From NCBI GenBank assembly GCA_014529385.2, contig CM043952.1, forward strand, positions 69,629,370-69,693,369: a stretch of 64,000 bases of DNA, in the 5' to 3' direction. The notes beneath the pieces were generated by a model, which was not told the origin of the DNA, made no database searches, and was given only the letters and a program-made list of their open reading frames with translations. The number at the start of each line of letters is the position of its first letter. The first letter of the stretch is position 1. The position numbers and the translations under genes were made by a program. Of this stretch, positions 10,032-20,450 are shown one piece after another. This DNA comes from Adiantum capillus-veneris (lineage: Eukaryota; Streptophyta; Polypodiopsida; Polypodiales; Pteridaceae).

Positions 10032-10421
10032 CTTTTCTTGCTTAAGAAGAGAGGTCCTTAAGTAGCCTATAAATGGTTGATGTTGTTAATTATATTAGGG
10101 TAAATGGAACTGGGATCTATTATAGGTTTTGTTGAGCCCACTATGTGGGATATGGTGCGCACCTCGGAAGATTTGTACTTAATAATGGATTCCTTTTAGA
10201 CTTGCCTACGGCTTTACCATTATTGAGCCATAAGAATTCCGAAAGGAGCTAACCCTCGGAAACTCTGCTATGTTAGACCTACTCCTCTACTCTCTATAAT
10301 TAACCACTTTGAGCCATGGGTGTAGATACTTAAGAGCCGATTTTCAAAGGCTAAGAGGAGTGGCAACTAAGGTTTTGAATTGCCAAATCATACACTAAGT
10401 ACATACATAAATTTTGTTAAT

Positions 10422-11864
10422 ATGGCTGACAATAATCAAGAGAGTAGAATGAGTATTGATAACTTTGATTTTTCACATGAAGGTGCTAATGATGATGCTC
10501 CCATGTTTATCAAGTGTCTTGTTTCTAAGCTGCAACAAGCTATGGGAAACCCAGCCCTACAAGGTGAAGTTTTCCAACAACTTCATAGTTATGGGATTCT
10601 CCAAACTCCCCCAAAAGAGAGAGCACCTGAGAAGTCTCTTCAAGATATTTCCAAGAGAGGGCTCTCTACGGTGAGAGAAGAGGAGAACCCATATGAAGTG
10701 CTTAAACGATTACTAGCGGGCTTGCCTCCATCCAAGAAGAAAGGTGAAGTCTCTACTATAGAGCCTTTCCCAAGAAAAGGAGAAAGAAGTGAGTCTCCCA
10801 ATACTTCTGAAGATGTGGCTCCAAGAAGACAGCAGCCTCAACGATCTCCAACTCCCCCCAAGAGAGAGAGATTTCCGGAAAGTCCTCCTCCTTGTTATCA
10901 CAAAAAGGAAGAGAGGTACCAAAAGAAGGAAAAGGAGAGAAAGAGGTCACCCTCTTCTCCATCTTCATCACCTTCCTCATATTCCAATGAAGGTAGAGGC
11001 TCTTCTCTCAAAGAGCCCAAGAGGAAAGGCCATCACAAGTCCTATCCAGTATGGAGAAGGTCCAAGAAGCTAAAGAAGTTCAAGGAGGGAGGAAAGGACA
11101 CCACTTTTCTTACCTATGATGGCACCTTTGGTGCTACGGACAAGATCTTGGCCTTCATCCAACAGTTTGATGTGGCCTTTGTTGATGAGGACTTCATGGA
11201 GTCCTCTAAACTGTGTCAGGTATCTATGCATTTTCAGAGCTGCGCTCGTCAATGGTGGGCTAGCCTACGAGCCCAAAGGAAAGCTCCAAGGACATGGAAG
11301 GCTTTAAGAGCCTCCATCATGAAACAATTTCTGGCAGGCAACACTAAAGACAATGTCCTCACAGAATGGCAAAGCTTGAAGCTCTCTCCCTACGAGTCTA
11401 TCCAAAAGTATGTAGATAAGTTTTGGGATTTACTTCTCAAGGCCAGTGTCTACAAAAAGATAGGATTTGAGGAGCAAAAGCAACAATTTTGTGTGGGTCT
11501 TTTTGACAAGATGGCCGAGTATATCAACTCACAAAGGCCTAATTCCATATCGGCGGTCATACACCATACTATGGTCACCTCTCAAATCAATTTCCAACAA
11601 GGGGTTAAGAGAAAATATAAGCCCATGGAAGTGAAGGATCAAAATGAGCCTAGAGGAAGGAATAATGCTCAAACTTCCTCCAAAGGCAACTCTAGCAACA
11701 CCGATAACAAATCTAAGGAGAAAGGAGTCTACAAAGGTAAGAATAGACTCTCTCCAACAGAGCTAGAGTGTTATCGTAAGGATAACAAATGCTACAAGTG
11801 TGGACAACAAGGGCATGTCTATCGTGCTTGTCCCCAATTAAATGCACGCAACAATCCGCCTTGA
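10422..11864 (+). CDS. gag: CHR-1 Gag polyprotein
   Basis: An intact 480-codon frame. The ATG at 10422 (AATATGGCTGAC) is chosen; the frame is open 14 codons further upstream without an ATG. Residues 1-100 are acidic. About 100-230 is a basic, Ser/Pro/Arg-rich region with SPSSPSSSPSS. About 230-400 is the Retrotrans_gag capsid region (ARQWWASL, IMKQFLAG). A CCHC zinc knuckle (CYKCGQQGHVYRAC) lies near residues 460-473, and the frame stops at 11862-11864. Gag assembles the cytoplasmic particle and packages the RNA. It stands out because the pol behind it is full of breaks and no PR domain follows in frame. Confidence 0.85.
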   Translation: MADNNQESRMSIDNFDFSHEGANDDAPMFIKCLVSKLQQAMGNPALQGEVFQQLHSYGILQTPPKERAPEKSLQDISKRGLSTVREEENPYEVLKRLLAGLPPSKKKGEVSTIEPFPRKGERSESPNTSEDVAPRRQQPQRSPTPPKRERFPESPPPCYHKKEERYQKKEKERKRSPSSPSSSPSSYSNEGRGSSLKEPKRKGHHKSYPVWRRSKKLKKFKEGGKDTTFLTYDGTFGATDKILAFIQQFDVAFVDEDFMESSKLCQVSMHFQSCARQWWASLRAQRKAPRTWKALRASIMKQFLAGNTKDNVLTEWQSLKLSPYESIQKYVDKFWDLLLKASVYKKIGFEEQKQQFCVGLFDKMAEYINSQRPNSISAVIHHTMVTSQINFQQGVKRKYKPMEVKDQNEPRGRNNAQTSSKGNSSNTDNKSKEKGVYKGKNRLSPTELECYRKDNKCYKCGQQGHVYRACPQLNARNNPP

Positions 11865-14267
11865 GTTTCTATGCTGAAAACTCCAAAAGAGGATGCTCAT
11901 AGCAAAAGGCTTTTGTTTTTCCTAAGCTAGGAGATATGTACATACATGTTTATGAGTTGGGTAGTATCCTATACCATGTAAATATGCATGCTTTTCGTAA
12001 GTTAATGAAAATGCTATATATTCATATACATGATTTTTGTTGAAAAGTATGTAAATGAATTCAATGTTTCAACCAATAACAATTAAAAAAAAAGACGAGA
12101 ATCAAGAGGAATTAGAATTTTCTACATTCCTAAATGGATTCCAAAATTCTTTTATTGATGATACCCCCGTGAGCTATCTCCACAATGAGGGGACAATGAC
12201 CATGCAATGGAGCTTTTACCATGAATCTCACTGCCTAATAAGCCTCCTTATTGAGCTTTATAAGCTCCACAAGAGGAGTTCAAAAGGCAATAGCATAAAC
12301 TGGTAAGTTTTAGGAGAGATTAGGCTTTCCTCTAACCAAAAGAAAAGTGGATTTTTTTAAAGAGATTCAATAATTAAGTCACATTATCTCTAAAGGTGGT
12401 ATTTGTATGGATCCACAAAAAGTAGAGGTAATAAAAAGATGACTTAATCCAAGGAGTCTACATGAGTTGCAAAGCTCTCAAGGTATGAGTGCATACTAGA
12501 GATGCTTCATAGGAAACATTCATGCTTATAGCAGGTCCAATACATGACTTAACAAAAAAAGAACGTTAAGTGTACATGGACTACAAAGAGAGAAAAATAA
12601 TTTTGAAAAGTTCAAAGAGAAACTTATCTCTCAACTTATGCTTACACTACGAGATCTCTCAAAGCTATTTGAGGTCCAATGTAATGCCTAGATGCATGCC
12701 TTCAAGAAAAAATTTGCTTCAAGAAGGGAATACCATAGAATACAAGATTCAAAGACTCAAATCCAATGAACGAATGCTGGACATATACAAAAGGAACTAC
12801 GAGTTGTTTTACATGCCGTTGACACATGGAAGTACTTCTTGTGGACTCCATCCATGATACAAACCAAGCTCTTCGACAATCAAATGAGGTGGGCAAATTT
12901 ATTTTTACAATTTAAATTTTACATTGCTCACATTGCTGGCAAGCACAATCATGTAGCCGATGCACTTTCCCGATGGCCAAGGGTAGCAGATAGGATATCA
13001 ATAGCAACTTACAATGAACTATGTTTTATGATAGTTAAATATGCTTCTAACCCAGGCTTCTAATCATGTAGCCGATGCACTTTCCCGATGGCCAAGGGTA
13101 GCAGATAGGATATCAATAGCAACTTACAATGAACTATGTTTTATGATAGTTAAATATGCTTCTAACCCAGGCTTTAGGGATATGATAATAGCCTTTACAA
13201 TTGGAAGAAAAAGAACCACTCACATTAGAGGATGGTTATCTTCCATACCTCAATAGGCTATATCTTCCTCACTTCCCATGCTCCTCCCATATGCGGGGCA
13301 AAGAGGAATTCAAATTTATTCTTTTAGGAATAAAAGCATACTTGTATTGGCTTACCAAGAAACAAGAACATACAAGAGTATGTTTCAAAATGTATGGTAT
13401 ACCAAAAGATGAAGTATGATAGAAGAAAAATGGCTTGCCAACATCTAATTGTGTCGGATAGAAATCCTACCATGACCACTAATTTCTGATAGAGTCTCTA
13501 TCAGAACTAGAGTAACCCTCTTATGTTGGCCTACTATTCCAATGGATGGCCAGAAGGAAAATCACAAAACGAATGATCCTTGATCTACTAAAAGCTTGTG
13601 ATGCGAGATAGATCAATGCTCAAAATGGGAGAAGTACTTACCCTAACAACAGTATGTCTCTAATAACATGAACATACTTCTAAGGGGAAAGTACCTTTCT
13701 AGGCTAAAGATGGAAGATCCAAACGTCCCTTGTAGCTTAAGGTACCTGGAAATATCTTCATTGAAAAGGAGTATAGACGAGATAAAAAAGAATATTTTTA
13801 GAATATTAAACAGGCTATATCCATCTATTAGCTAAACAAAAGAGGCTCCTTCCATTAGGCATAAAAGAGCCTTATCCTTCAAAGAAAAAGAAATCTTTCT
13901 TTGGGTCTTACTAAACAATTAAAGTTGCCCAACTATTTGCTCATATATATTATTTTTCATGAGAGCCTATTCGAGCCTTATTAAGGAGAGCCACCAATAG
14001 AGGCTATAAATGTAGACCCATTAGAGATCGAGGATGAAGCAAACAAGCTCCAACCCAAGTTCATCCTTCGACAGGAACACAAGGTATTAAGAAATGGTAA
14101 GATTACTGACAGTATCTTATTTAAGTTAAGAATTATCCTTTCAAAGATGCTAAATGCATGCAAAGAACATAGCTTAAGGATAATATGAACCTTGTTAATG
14201 ATGCTTACAATGACACAAAAGAGTAAGCAAATGTAAAAGAAATGCATTTTAAATGATCCATGTTTTT
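11865..14267 (+). pseudogene. CHR-1 pol remnants (PR/RT/RNase H/integrase/chromodomain)
   Basis: Readable pieces match CHR-2 in order. The RT N-terminal linker is at 12055-12306 (ELEFSTFLNGFQ), RT thumb at 12380-12560, RNase H at 12570-12980 (HIAGKHNHVADALSRWP), integrase zinc-binding part at 13200-13410, integrase core near 13440-13490 (VSDRNP then MTT) and chromodomain remnant near 14050-14170. The RT palm is gone, a 115-bp duplication lies at 12947-13176, and stops and shifts are frequent. Non-functional. Confidence 0.75.
12947..13176 (+). repeat. 115-bp tandem duplication in CHR-1 RNase H/integrase junction
   Basis: Units 12947-13061 and 13062-13176 are near-identical and both encode the NHVADALSRWPRVADR segment. 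The unit length shifts the frame. CHR-2 has one copy at this place (26570-26690), so the duplication is specific to CHR-1. Confidence 0.9.
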
Positions 14268-14473
14268 GTCTTATAAGACTCTCTTTTTATGTTTCGTGCA
14301 CAAATTTTAAGAAGTATGCATACTTAGGATCATGTTTGTGGTGACTGCGTCTCCCAAACACCAAGTAGAACTTGTCACTCTACTTTGGAAGTATGATATG
14401 GACTAAAAAGATTAGACATGCATGCGGCAGACAATGTCTCTCAAGCACCAAGTGGATTAGTCATCCACTTTGG
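14268..14473 (+). promoter_or_regulatory. CHR-1 3' region: palindrome and two tandem hairpins
   Basis: A perfect 12-bp palindrome (GTCTTATAAGAC) is at 14268-14279. Hairpin 1 is at 14361-14388: CCAAGTAGA pairs with TCTACTTTGG with one bulged base. Hairpin 2 is at 14448-14473: CCAAGTGGAT pairs with ATCCACTTTGG with one bulge. The two hairpins are diverged copies of one unit about 87 bases apart. All three elements recur at the same place in CHR-2, with compensatory changes in the stems. Confidence 0.7.
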
Positions 14474-14578
14474 AATGATGTCGTAGGGGAAAAATGGATC
14501 CTCTACCCACTAAGACCAATGGACTAACGGGTGAGACTTTACCATCTCTACCTCATAGTGGAGGACGACTATGATTTC

Positions 14579-14591
14579 AAGAGAGAGGTAA
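14579..14591 (+). other. CHR-1 polypurine tract
   Basis: CAAGAGAGAGGTA precedes TGTCATAA at 14592. The same junction occurs in CHR-2 at 28439-28452. Confidence 0.6.
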
Positions 14592-15954
14592 TGTCATAAA
14601 AACTAATATCTAACCAACCCAAATGATTTTCTCATATTAAATTGATCACTTCATGTGGGAGAATAAATGGAAACAAGGGTTAAGATATAGAAATGTGCTT
14701 ATAGATCTATCTCAACACGGGGCCAATGGTAAAGGAGCCCAAATGAGAGATGGTCTATCAAAGATCAAGGCTAACCAATGGAGCATAAGACCTTAGGGTT
14801 AGCTTCATTGAAGACCACCAATAATGTGTGTAAAAGTCCTTTGACCTTAGGTAAGCTAGGGTTGAACTAGAGGCGCGGGAACTCGACCCGCTCGAGGTGC
14901 TTGTCCTGCTTGTCATGCTTGATGACTAAGGTGCTTGAGGTGCTTGATGATTGAGGTGCTTGAGATGCTTGAGGTTCTTAATGATTGAGATGCTTGAGGT
15001 GCATGACATGCTTGAGATGTTAGGGTTGCACTTGAGGTGAGAACCCAGCCTAAGCTTAAAGTGCTTAAGGGCCAAGCTTGTGGTGGGAACTGGGCCTATG
15101 CATGAGGGTTTGAGGTGTCAAAAAGTCAAAGATTCAATCCCTACATATAGGGGGCGAGCCCTACATGAGGGGGGATGAGAGAGAACACCCACACACTCAC
15201 ACAAAGCATGCATGGTACAAAGAAAGCAAAAGGGACACTTGTCAAGTTCCTCCTCATATTGCCCTCATGGTGTGCCTAAAGCCTATTGGTTGGCCACCCA
15301 AGGGGTCCAATGATAATTTAGGGGATTTAATTAATTGATTTTGTATTTATCAGGTCCTCTCTCTCAAAGGGGAAAGGGGGACACTTGTCTCAAGGCTACC
15401 CTTGCTGCTTATAATGCCTCCTGCTTATGATTGGGAGGGGTCCAATGAGCTTCAAGCATGAGCTACAAGGGGGGGTCCTCGACCCAAGCAAGCTAGGGGG
15501 TTGCTTAGGGGGTATACTCACCCACACACACTCACAAACACTCTCATTGTGTGCTAGGCAAGGTGCAAGAGCTCCATCTCCTTCTCCAAGCTCCTTGAGA
15601 AGTTGAGAGCCTACACCAACACTCTTGGCTATGGAATGCAAATCCAACCAAGAGCTATTACAATGCTTAAGCTTTCCATCTTCTCCATCTTCATTACTAT
15701 GCTATTATGTATGCTAAGCAAGAAGAGTGATGATAAGTGAGGAATTATGTCTTTCTCCTATGGAATACTTCTTCTTCCTCTTCCCTACCCTCATTCCCTG
15801 CTAGCTCTCTCCACCTTTGAGGTCTTGGGACTGAGGCTTGGGATAGTTAATGCTTTCTACAAAGTGCATGTTATGCTTATTGCAAGAAGGCTAACGGTTT
15901 ATTGCAAGTAGATTAGTTACTTAATGCAAGTAGATTAATTGTATTGCAAGGTAG
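14592..15954 (+). repeat. CHR-1 3' LTR (3'-truncated)
   Basis: Starts TGTCATAAAAACT. A degenerate minisatellite built on TGCTTGAGG/TGATGATTGAGG occupies about 14895-15035. From about 15150 the sequence follows the 5' LTR closely until about 15950, where an unrelated sequence (TGATGGGGGC) takes over. The last about 500 bp of the LTR are missing. Confidence 0.75.
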
Positions 15955-17230
15955 TGATGGGGGCTTTTCACAAGCCAAGCTCCCATACCCCTCTTCTCTC
16001 GTCCCCACCCCATGAAAACCCCCTCTTAGGGAGGGAGTGATAAAAGGCATTGGAAAAAGTAAGAAAAAAATAAAGGATGATTATGTAAATATATAAGAAA
16101 GGTAAAATAGGCCACCTCATGCCTGCGGAGTAGCCCATCCCCACCTTGCCTCCTTTTTCTTCACTGTTGCCCCGCCATGTGTCCCTTTTCCTCTCCTCTA
16201 CTCAAAAGGTCAACCCCCTCTCTCTTCCCCTTGTCCTTTCTCCTTTCTCTCTCCCCTCAAGCTACCCCACCTCTCACCAATAATGCATTATAACTCACCA
16301 ATAATGAACCCTAACTCACATGCAACTTACCCTATCTTCCAAAATAGTATACCCCACCCCCTCTTTCTCTCTCCTATTATATCCCATGACCCAAATACCC
16401 CCCTCTCTCTCTAAAGGGCGCCATATCTCTTGTCTTGTAGCTAAATAACCTTCCCCACACTCACACACACTCAGTTTCACTGAAAAGGTGCCCACAGACC
16501 CATCCCCACCCAGTGGTTACCTGATTTTTCTTGTGTTCACATACATCTGCACACAGATTCACCTCTACCCCTCTCTCTCCTCTTGTAATTACTTTATTCT
16601 CCATGTCACCTGTCACTTTTTTTCATCAACCCATCTCTCTCTCTTAGTCTCTCTCTCATGAGACTGCTGTTTTGGCACATATACACACAGCCAGACAAGT
16701 GGGACCCACAGTCACATGGCCTATGTAGATAATGATTTCTTCATTTATAAATTCTAGAATTCCTCCCCCCTCCCCCCCTATATAAAGAGGGGTCACCATC
16801 ACACTAAATACACACACAACATCACCAAAGAACACACTATGCACTGTGTGTGCCTAGTGCACGCACACACACACCCACACCATCACCATCACCGCAATCA
16901 CCATGCTTGTCTTGAGCATGACCTCTACACCCTTGGCTATGAAAGATGAAGGGAAACTAAATGAAGGATGATGGCCATAACCCTCGTGCGAATCTTTGCC
17001 ATCAACTCCCACCTATCCGCCATGTGCTCTACCACTCTCTCCCTTCTCATTCCCCTACCCTATGCTCCCCATTTCATTGCCTTATTCTCTAAATAAATCT
17101 TGAGGTTTTGTGAGTATGTTTTCCTGCAATGTTCTTCCCATGTGAGGTGTGCGGAATCGCCACCTAGTCTTGTGTTTGGAGTGAGCTTGTGTATGTGTGA
17201 AGGGTGTGCGGATTCGCCATCCTTTTGTGG
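15955..17230 (+). promoter_or_regulatory. Pyrimidine-rich LTR-like block with TATA box and poly(A) signal
   Basis: Begins TGATGGGGGC at the CHR-1 break point. 16130-16760 is strongly C/T-rich on +. A TATA box (TATATAAAG) follows at 16779-16787 and a CACAC/CATCAC-rich leader, then AATAAA at 17092-17097. This U3-R-U5 order is what a + oriented LTR would show. Two GCGGA(A/T)TCGCCA motifs lie near 17150 and 17207. No long ORF, PBS, partner or target duplication was found. It could be a solo LTR or a host promoter fragment. Confidence 0.4.
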
Positions 17231-17261
17231 TGCCTAAGTACTAAGCCACCATACCCCCTCC

Positions 17262-17262
17262 C

Positions 17263-17297
<35 letters not shown>
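17262..17297. repeat. (CT)n microsatellite at the GYP-R truncation
   Basis: About 18 CT units. The minus-strand RT homology of GYP-R stops at its right edge. Confidence 0.9.
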
Positions 17298-17300
<3 letters not shown>

Positions 17301-17629
17301 CCTGTACCTACATTTCTAATTGTCACCCCGATTGTCACCTTGTTCACTGGTTGCATATCATGGATGAAGCATAGAGAACCATTCTTCTTTGGAACCGTGA
17401 ACCACTTGTTTGAGTATGGAGCACAAGAAGACTCCAAGATTCCCATTTTGATTTTCTCATTTAGTAGATCTACTAACTTTGGCAAATGAGCCTTTGGAAC
17501 CGGAATAGGCCGGAGATTCCAAGGCACATGAGGTATTGTGAAAATTACCATAGGAGCTACAATAGAAGGATCAACACATCCTATCTCATGTGGCTCAAAT
17601 GCAAAAGCCTTACCATGCTTTGAAAGCAT
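17298..17629 (-). pseudogene. GYP-R reverse transcriptase, N-terminal part
   Basis: Reads HEIGCVDPSIVAP, then FTIPHVPWNLRPIPVP, LVDLLNEKIKMGILE, NKWFTVPKKNGSLCFIHDMQ and PVNKVTI. This is the fingers region of a gypsy RT before the first catalytic Asp. A 9-bp micro-duplication (GTCACCCCGATT) repeats VTI. The frame joins the linker upstream through a single TAA at 17630-17632. The domain is cut by the CT tract, so no palm remains. Confidence 0.75.
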
Positions 17630-18142
17630 TTATTTGAAGCATTTTGTCTCTTCCTGTGTTAGAAACTCTTCGCAACCAATCTGCAACTCTTGAAAAGACT
17701 CCTTTGTGAAGGTATGCCCGATATTTTTAGGATTCCTAAAACTTGATTGCAAAGAGGCTTGCTCTATCTTTTCCCTGTTGTTGGGTGGTAAGGGTGAAGC
17801 TACTGGTTTCACCTTCTTTGCTACACTCTTGTATTTGGTTTCAACATGGACTTCTGGGCCAACTATTTGGTTTTCTTTAAAGGCTTCTATTACTTGATAC
17901 ATTTCCATAGAGCAAACTTCCACAACTTCATTTTCAAGATGCAAACTAGACCCCATTATAGCATCAAGGTCACCCATAGTATCTACAAAAGAAACTTGTT
18001 CACACAAACCCAAAACATTTTCAGTAGGCTCTAGCAACCCACTCTTTTTCATGCCTATTTGTACATTATGCACATATTGCCTCTCACATCTCTTCAAATC
18101 TTCAAGTTTTGTAAAACATACTGATCCATTCCTTGTTACCAA
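17630..18142 (-). pseudogene. GYP-R PR-RT linker region
   Basis: A 170-codon open stretch, in frame with the RT part except for one TAA. It is acidic and contains no catalytic motif. Its place between protease and RT matches the long linker seen in gypsy pol. Confidence 0.55.
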
Positions 18143-18219
18143 GGAGCCCGTTGAAAAAGTTTCACCTATTTTTGGATCAGGGGAGACCCTTTTTCTTTCT
18201 GTACCACTGCAATCTCGCT

Positions 18220-18720
18220 TTACAATGGTATTTGGAAAAACCTCATCATTTCTCTATGATCATGAAACTCTTTTCTCACCTTTGGTAGAGGATGTTCTCT
18301 GAGGTTGTCACGATTTCTTTCATGGTTTACACAAACTGTGAGAAATTGGAGCACTTGTTTACCATCTTTGCTACGTATCCTAGCATATGCTGAACCATCA
18401 TCCATTACCTTTGTTTCCATTCGAACTCCCACAATGTAGGGCTGTCCAAGGATGAGATGATATGAAGATGTATCGTGTACAAAGAAGTTTTTGGTCAATC
18501 TTTACATCACCTATTGTCACCTTCACACCTGGTCATGCTGCATACAATTCACCGAATGAATTGTTTGCCACTTTTACCATCCAGCCATGATCTGTGTCCA
18601 TCGGCCATTTGTACTTGTTGTAGAGACTCTTTGACATTATGCTTATTTCTTAACCATGGTCAATCAAGGCAACAAATGGCTCTTCAAGATCACCTACCTT
18701 GACCAAAGTTTCTGTAGTAG
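18220..18720 (-). pseudogene. GYP-R aspartic protease with DHG motif
   Basis: On the minus strand near 18670-18655 the frame reads ALIDHG, then a TAA, then EISIMSKSLYNKYKWP. The second half contains HLILGQPYIVGV (18462-18430), the usual late LGxPY signature. The position that is normally DTG or DSG is D-H-G here. A TGA near 18538 also breaks the frame. From memory, related plant and fungal elements also show a DHGSE-type motif, so it may be lineage-typical. Confidence 0.65.
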
Positions 18721-19041
18721 CCCTTGCCCAATGACTTCGTGAATAGTAGCTCCTAGGAATAGCTTCAACTTCTTCATCTCATCATTTGAGAAATGCACTT
18801 GCTTCACTCTTCCACTAGATTGGTAGCATCCTACCACATCTCCATCATCCTCCTTATTTTGCAACTGCATCCCTTGTGTCTTCAAGGTTTCTCCATCAAC
18901 CTGTGGACGAGCAACCTCATCAAGAGTTTGCCTCTTTCTCTTGATGATGTCAATGATCTCCTCGCGGAATTCACTCTTTGCAATGCCAAGAACTTCTCCC
19001 AAAGTAAACTCAATCTTGCTATTCAAGATCCTTTCCTCCAA
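18694..19041 (-). pseudogene. GYP-R Gag-PR spacer
   Basis: 115 open codons between gag and protease, mixed charge with KLKLFLGATIHEVIGQG. A frameshift separates it from gag near 19050. No domain recognised. Confidence 0.45.
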
Positions 19042-19066
19042 GACTTTCTTTAAATCTGTAGCAACC

Positions 19067-20403
19067 TCAATATCTGCGCTTCTCTTCTACAATTGCTTCA
19101 TTTTGTTGGCATTTTGTAACGTAGGCATGCACTGATAATGAGTCCACTGGATCATTCCATCCTGTTTCTAGACGTATGCAATCACCTGCTTCATGTAGAA
19201 TCTCTTTTGTAAGCTTTCCCTTTTTAGCTAATTGCATGACATTTGGCCAAATTTGACCATGATGGTCATTCATCTCTTCATCACTAAGATGCTCAATTTT
19301 TACTCCATAAGTAGCTGCCTCAACTGAAGAGCTGGCACGGTTACTTGCCATATCTTCAACTAAGGTTTGCATTCCCCCGTTGCCAACGTTAGTTCTCAAG
19401 GGTAGACCTGTCTCTCTTAAGTGGATTTTACCATCCTTAAAAAAGACAACATCTTTTGACAAAGCATCACTAAAATCATCACAATCCCTTCTTACATGGT
19501 ATGTACTATCACACCAAATACATCTATTAACAAACCCTTCTTTGGGCTGTTGTCTTTGCCTAGAAAGTGGCCCTGACGGTTGGCCTTTTTCTTCAAGCTT
19601 TGCAAGCTTCACCTTCAAGTCATGCATTCCGTTCACAAGCTCATCTAGCATGGACTCATCAAACTTCGGAGCGATAAAAGTAGACTTTACCATTTTGTCA
19701 GGAATTGAGGTGGAAGGACTTGTAGTGTTTACTACCATCTTGTCCCTTCTTCTTTCTCGTTTGGCAAGCAGTGAGACAACACCTTCAACCTCATTCCAGT
19801 CGGTCTTTAGTCCTTGCTCAATATCTTTATCTTCAAGAAGAAGCTCCAAATTTCTTGAAACTCTTTACCTGTAGCTTGTAAGAAAAGATCTATCTTCTCT
19901 CCATCTAGTGTGGCCCTTTCTGTCTTGGTGAGTTGTGCATAGCGCCGCTCAAATTCCGTAAGTAGCTCTTCTATTGATAGTCCTTTCTTTGGCTTGACTA
20001 CCCATTCTAAGAATGTCCTTTTGGTTACTCTCTTAGAGTCCTCCATGAAATATTCCTCCTTCAAAGCTACTTTGAGTTCTTCCCAATTTCTCCCATGCCC
20101 ATCTTTAATTGCCCTAACATGCTCCTTAATTTCTGGAGCAACAACTAGCTCAAAGCTTTGAATCATCTCACCTTCTAACATGCGATGCAGCTCCATCTCC
20201 TTCACATACTCGCGTAAGTACTTGGTTACATCTTTGTCATTGAATTGATCCATTCTGTTGATGACCACTTGTATGGCCTTGGTTGCTGAAATCTCCCTTC
20301 TTTTAGTGGCATGTTTTTGTTGCATGAACATTGCAAACGCTTGAAACATTTGCATTGTTGTTGGGTTAAAATGCATACCCTGTTGCTCAATACGATCACC
20401 CAT
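19067..20403 (-). pseudogene. GYP-R Gag
   Basis: The start is the ATG at 20403 (minus), about 35 bases after the PBS. The N-terminal region has Gln/Met-rich helices (MQMFQAFAMFMQQ), followed by a capsid-like middle (NWEELKVALKEEYFMED, IEELLTEFERRYAQL). A frameshift falls near 19810-19850. The C-terminal part has a CCHC knuckle (CIWCDSTYHVRRDC, near 19530-19490). This is the usual gag build; only the frameshift disrupts it. Confidence 0.7.
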
Positions 20404-20436
20404 GGTTACCCACAAACTCTCACCCCGACAGTTTCG

Positions 20437-20450
20437 CGTCGGGTTCACCA
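20437..20450 (-). other. GYP-R primer-binding site
   Basis: On the minus strand TGGTGAACCCGACG, starting with the usual TGG, lies at the inferred LTR edge 34 bases before the gag ATG. It is complementary to a tRNA 3' end of the GGGTTCACCA type. I do not assign the tRNA. Confidence 0.55.

Larger units (their letters stand above)
8598..15954 (+). mobile_element. CHR-1: chromovirus-type gypsy element, both LTRs truncated
   Basis: LTR copies at 8598-9908 and 14592-15954 share about 800 bp (roughly 8598-9400 and 15150-15950). The left copy lacks its 5' part and the right copy its 3' part. Inside are a duplicated PBS, an intact gag, a heavily broken pol ending in a chromodomain remnant, a structured 3' region and a PPT. 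Pol, 3' region and LTR are closely related to CHR-2 at 23-30 kb. Confidence 0.8.
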
